This document shows, one piece after another, positions 62,901-64,000 of a stretch of DNA of 64,000 bases. The position numbers and the translations under genes are program-made. Below the pieces are notes generated by a model that worked only from the letters and a program-made list of their open reading frames with translations, made no database searches and had not been told where the DNA came from. Each line of letters begins with the position of its first letter. The first letter of the stretch is position 1. Source of the DNA: Actinomyces sp. oral taxon 414 (GTDB taxonomy: Bacteria; Actinomycetota; Actinomycetes; Actinomycetales; Actinomycetaceae); assembly GCF_001278845.1 (NCBI RefSeq), contig NZ_CP012590.1, positions 2,108,001 through 2,172,000 on the forward strand, given 5' to 3'.

Positions 62901-63381
62901 AGAAGCCCAACTGGTTGAACCACAGCACCTCGGTCCAGGTCTGCGACAAGAACACGACGACGGCGCCCAGGGCGAAGAGGATCACCAGGGTCCACACCAG
63001 GGGGCCGGGGCGGCGCCTGGGATCGCGCTCGCGGCGATCCGGGCGGGTGGGGCGGGAGGAGCCCCCCGACCCGGAGCCGCGCGGGGAGCGGGGCGAGCGG
63101 ATGCGGCCGCCCCGGCCGAAGAGCACGGCGGGGTCGAAGCCGAAGGGGCTGCCGAGGAGGGACTCGTCCTCGTCGTCGGCCCGACGGCCACCGGAGCGCC
63201 GGTGGCCGTCGGACGCGCCGGCGCCCTTGCGCGAGCGCGCCGGGCCGCCCGGGCGCGAGGAGTCGGCCTGGTGGAACCCGCCTCGCACGCGTTCCTCGCG
63301 GCCGGCGTCGTCGCGCGGGGCGCCGGGGGCGTCGTCGCCGTCGGGCTTGTCGTTGGATTCGTCGTCGGGCCTGGTGCTCAC
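59959..63381 (-). CDS. UPF0182 family large membrane protein
   Basis: 1140 residues. The N-terminal ~130 residues are charged and disordered and carry FGFDPAVLFGRGGR. Seven membrane helices follow (PLVWTLVILFALGAVVVFLS; the WTEVLWFNQLGFSRVIWTQW motif is characteristic of the family), then a large extracellular domain with QREESQYIDRNIKATLAAYG, GYGVVTAYGN, RIYFGQFSPSYSIVGG, and the C-terminal LLYVQPVYVQSSSGTQYPLL. An Ala/Thr/Pro-rich stretch precedes a final helix with repeated Asp/Ala. Its function is unknown; it is conserved in actinobacteria. GTG 63381 has GGAG five bases upstream. Confidence 0.93.
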   Translation of the reverse strand: MSTRPDDESNDKPDGDDAPGAPRDDAGREERVRGGFHQADSSRPGGPARSRKGAGASDGHRRSGGRRADDEDESLLGSPFGFDPAVLFGRGGRIRSPRSPRGSGSGGSSRPTRPDRRERDPRRRPGPLVWTLVILFALGAVVVFLSQTWTEVLWFNQLGFSRVIWTQWIASGVLLVVGFLVMFGAVFAAMTTAYRSREINLPHDEATRNLEAYRTAIEPLRRPLVWGVPAVLGLLASLWELVPHWREILLALHSQPFGVSDPQFGLDVSFYVFILPVLSVIVSYLGRVVIFAGVAGVIVHYLYGGISVARSPHFTRAARVHLAVFLALFCLLRGAGYWLSRYSALYSSNSKFDGAGYTDVNAVIPANAILAAIAVAIAALFLASVRARSWKLPVTGVVVMVVSALLIGLVYPAVIQKFVVDPNAQREESQYIDRNIKATLAAYGLDGVETSNYAAVTEATAGQLKEDAESTTSIRLLDPNQVSPSFTQFQQNKQYYGFASLLNVDRYRVDGVSRDTVIAVRELNLNGLGQGQSTWINEHTVYTHGYGVVTAYGNTARTDGSPAFWEGGIPSSGDLGEYEPRIYFGQFSPSYSIVGGDDGGSPHELDYPDDAAPSGQVNTTFAGNGGPDVSNPLNRLLYAVRFQEMNILFSQEVRAGSQILYDRNPAERVSKVAPWLTLDGSPYPAVVDHDGDPSTPKRVVWILDGYTTTNNYPYSQHESLEETMSEAATGQANLLGAPEESNYVRNSVKAVVDAYDGSVTLYEWDDNDPILAAWKAVFPGSVTPMSQMSADLMAHMRYPEDLFKVQRTILASYHVTSAADFYSGGDFWKVPDDPTRDSDPSQVGESPQAPYYLTLQMPGQESASFSLSSVYIPGGSTGRNVLTGFLAVDSETSSGQAGVRNPGYGQIRLLELPRSSNVPGPGQVQNYFNSSTEVSQVLNVLGGLQGSQVIKGNLLTLPVGGGLLYVQPVYVQSSSGTQYPLLRKVLVAFGDKVGFADTLSEALNQVFGGDSGATTGEETVDGDAAAANDTSTTTAPSGGEGGGAGASAAPTQAPSAAATAEPTAQATQTPTAAAGTSPTAQASTGDPQADLDAALADAEAAKTDVDQAMRDGDLAKLGEAQSRLSRAIDRAIDAQRRLKG

Positions 63382-63563
63382 GATCACTCCGTGTCTGGGG
63401 AGGCGCGCGCAGCGCGCGGAACCTGCGGCGCGCGGAAGCGCCGCGGGTCCATCGTCCCACAAGTCGCGCCGGGCCCACAAAACCCGTGCCGTCTCTGCGC
63501 GTCCCGCCCCCGGGGATTGGGGCAGGATCCTCCGGGACTCGCAACAAGACCTAGGCTCGACTC

Positions 63564-64000
63564 GTGAACGCCCAGCGCCCCCGCGACCCGACCCCGGCCG
63601 GCCGCGCCCTCTCCCGCGCCGTCGTCGGGATCGAGCGGCGCGCCGCGGCACGCGGCTGGGACGCGCCCGTCGGCGTCTTCGCCCTCGTGCGCACGGCGGC
63701 GGCCCTGGCCCAGGACCCGGACCTGGCCGGGCTCCTGGACACCGCCGCCATTGAGGAGGCCCGCGCCGACCCCTGCGCCCTGACGGCCATCGAGCAGGAG
63801 GGGCTGCCCCCGGCCGCCGACCTGGGGGACCTGCTGGGCCGACTGACCTGGCCGCCCGCCGTCGACGGCGCGGCGGTGAGCGTGGAGCGGATCATGGTCG
63901 GCCCGGCCTCCGAGGCCGGAGCCGCGGCGATTGAGGACCCCGGCGAGCGCATCGCCTTCATCCGAACCCGGCCCGACCGGCAGGACGTGCGCCTGGTGGC
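63564..64000 (+). CDS. PPA1309 family protein, 5' part
   Basis: About 145 residues are visible; the end is outside the window. The start VNAQRPRDPTPAGRALSRAV, then VGIERRAAARGWDAPVGVFA, LVRTAAALAQDPDLAGLLD and WPPAVDGAAVSVERI match the PPA1309 family, small proteins of unknown function that in actinobacteria often lie next to UPF0182 genes, as here. The GTG at 63564 has no ribosome site, but TAGGCT lies six bases before it, so a leaderless transcript is likely. Confidence 0.85.
   Translation, partial: MNAQRPRDPTPAGRALSRAVVGIERRAAARGWDAPVGVFALVRTAAALAQDPDLAGLLDTAAIEEARADPCALTAIEQEGLPPAADLGDLLGRLTWPPAVDGAAVSVERIMVGPASEAGAAAIEDPGERIAFIRTRPDRQDVRLV

Noticed and set aside
60481..63567. A 1028-codon plus-strand frame opposite UPF0182.
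   Set aside because: Composition (Val/Gly/His/Arg-rich, no motifs) is that of an antisense shadow in high-GC DNA.

Overview
The window is high-GC (roughly 70%) DNA from an actinobacterium. WhiB1-type and PdtaS-type regulators, a UPF0182 membrane protein, a PPA1309-family gene, many GTG starts and dense ATGA overlaps all fit an Actinomyces-like member of the Actinomycetales. I infer the genus from protein flavour only; no search was run.

Positions 1-20240 are an accessory region. It opens with the 3' end of a solute-binding protein, an antibiotic-biosynthesis-monooxygenase-type gene and the remains of a UDP-GlcNAc 2-epimerase gene. A 2068-residue RHS/YD-repeat polymorphic toxin (2276-8482) follows. 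It has a helical, WXG100-like N-terminus, an RHS core, a pretoxin HINT domain and a C-terminal tip with deaminase motifs (CAE and CxxC). Directly downstream are eleven tandem paralogues of about 190 residues, which I read as an immunity-gene array. One is split by an IS3-family element. Inside the array sits an orphan RHS C-terminal cassette: a near-identical HINT block, a different but related deaminase tip, and its own divergent immunity gene overlapping the tip. A 50-bp copy of the first toxin's 3' end lies in front of a later immunity gene, as a recombination scar. The region ends in debris: an IS630 element inserted into an already frameshifted DUF4434-like gene, whose severed end can be rejoined in frame across the element.

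Positions 20280-36320 are mostly housekeeping: tRNA-Pro and tRNA-Gly, rpmF, an IMPACT/YigZ protein, and cysK with a promoter and a two-cysteine leader peptide. Then come cysE, a SRAP-ligA repair pair, a large FHA/FtsK triple-ATPase (EccC/EssC-like) without visible ESX partners, whiB1, pdtaS, a DUF2505 protein, and an OsmC-EcsC-like-thyA-folA operon.

Positions 36321-37415 hold no gene but several strong inverted repeats. After them come a four-gene glycine betaine/choline-type ABC operon, a padR gene with a collapsed oxidoreductase remnant, an SGNH hydrolase, a frameshifted DUF1345 gene, a VOC protein and a response regulator-kinase-ABC ATPase-FtsX permease cluster.

A DUF559-like gene at 50165-51325 is flanked on both sides by the same 20-bp repeat family. 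The rest is core: fumC, a YjbR/MmcQ protein, a CsbD protein, a purine phosphorylase coupled to an NCS1 nucleobase permease, a NarL-type two-component system, a CPBP protease-like membrane protein, initiator tRNA-Met, UPF0182 and the start of a PPA1309-family gene.
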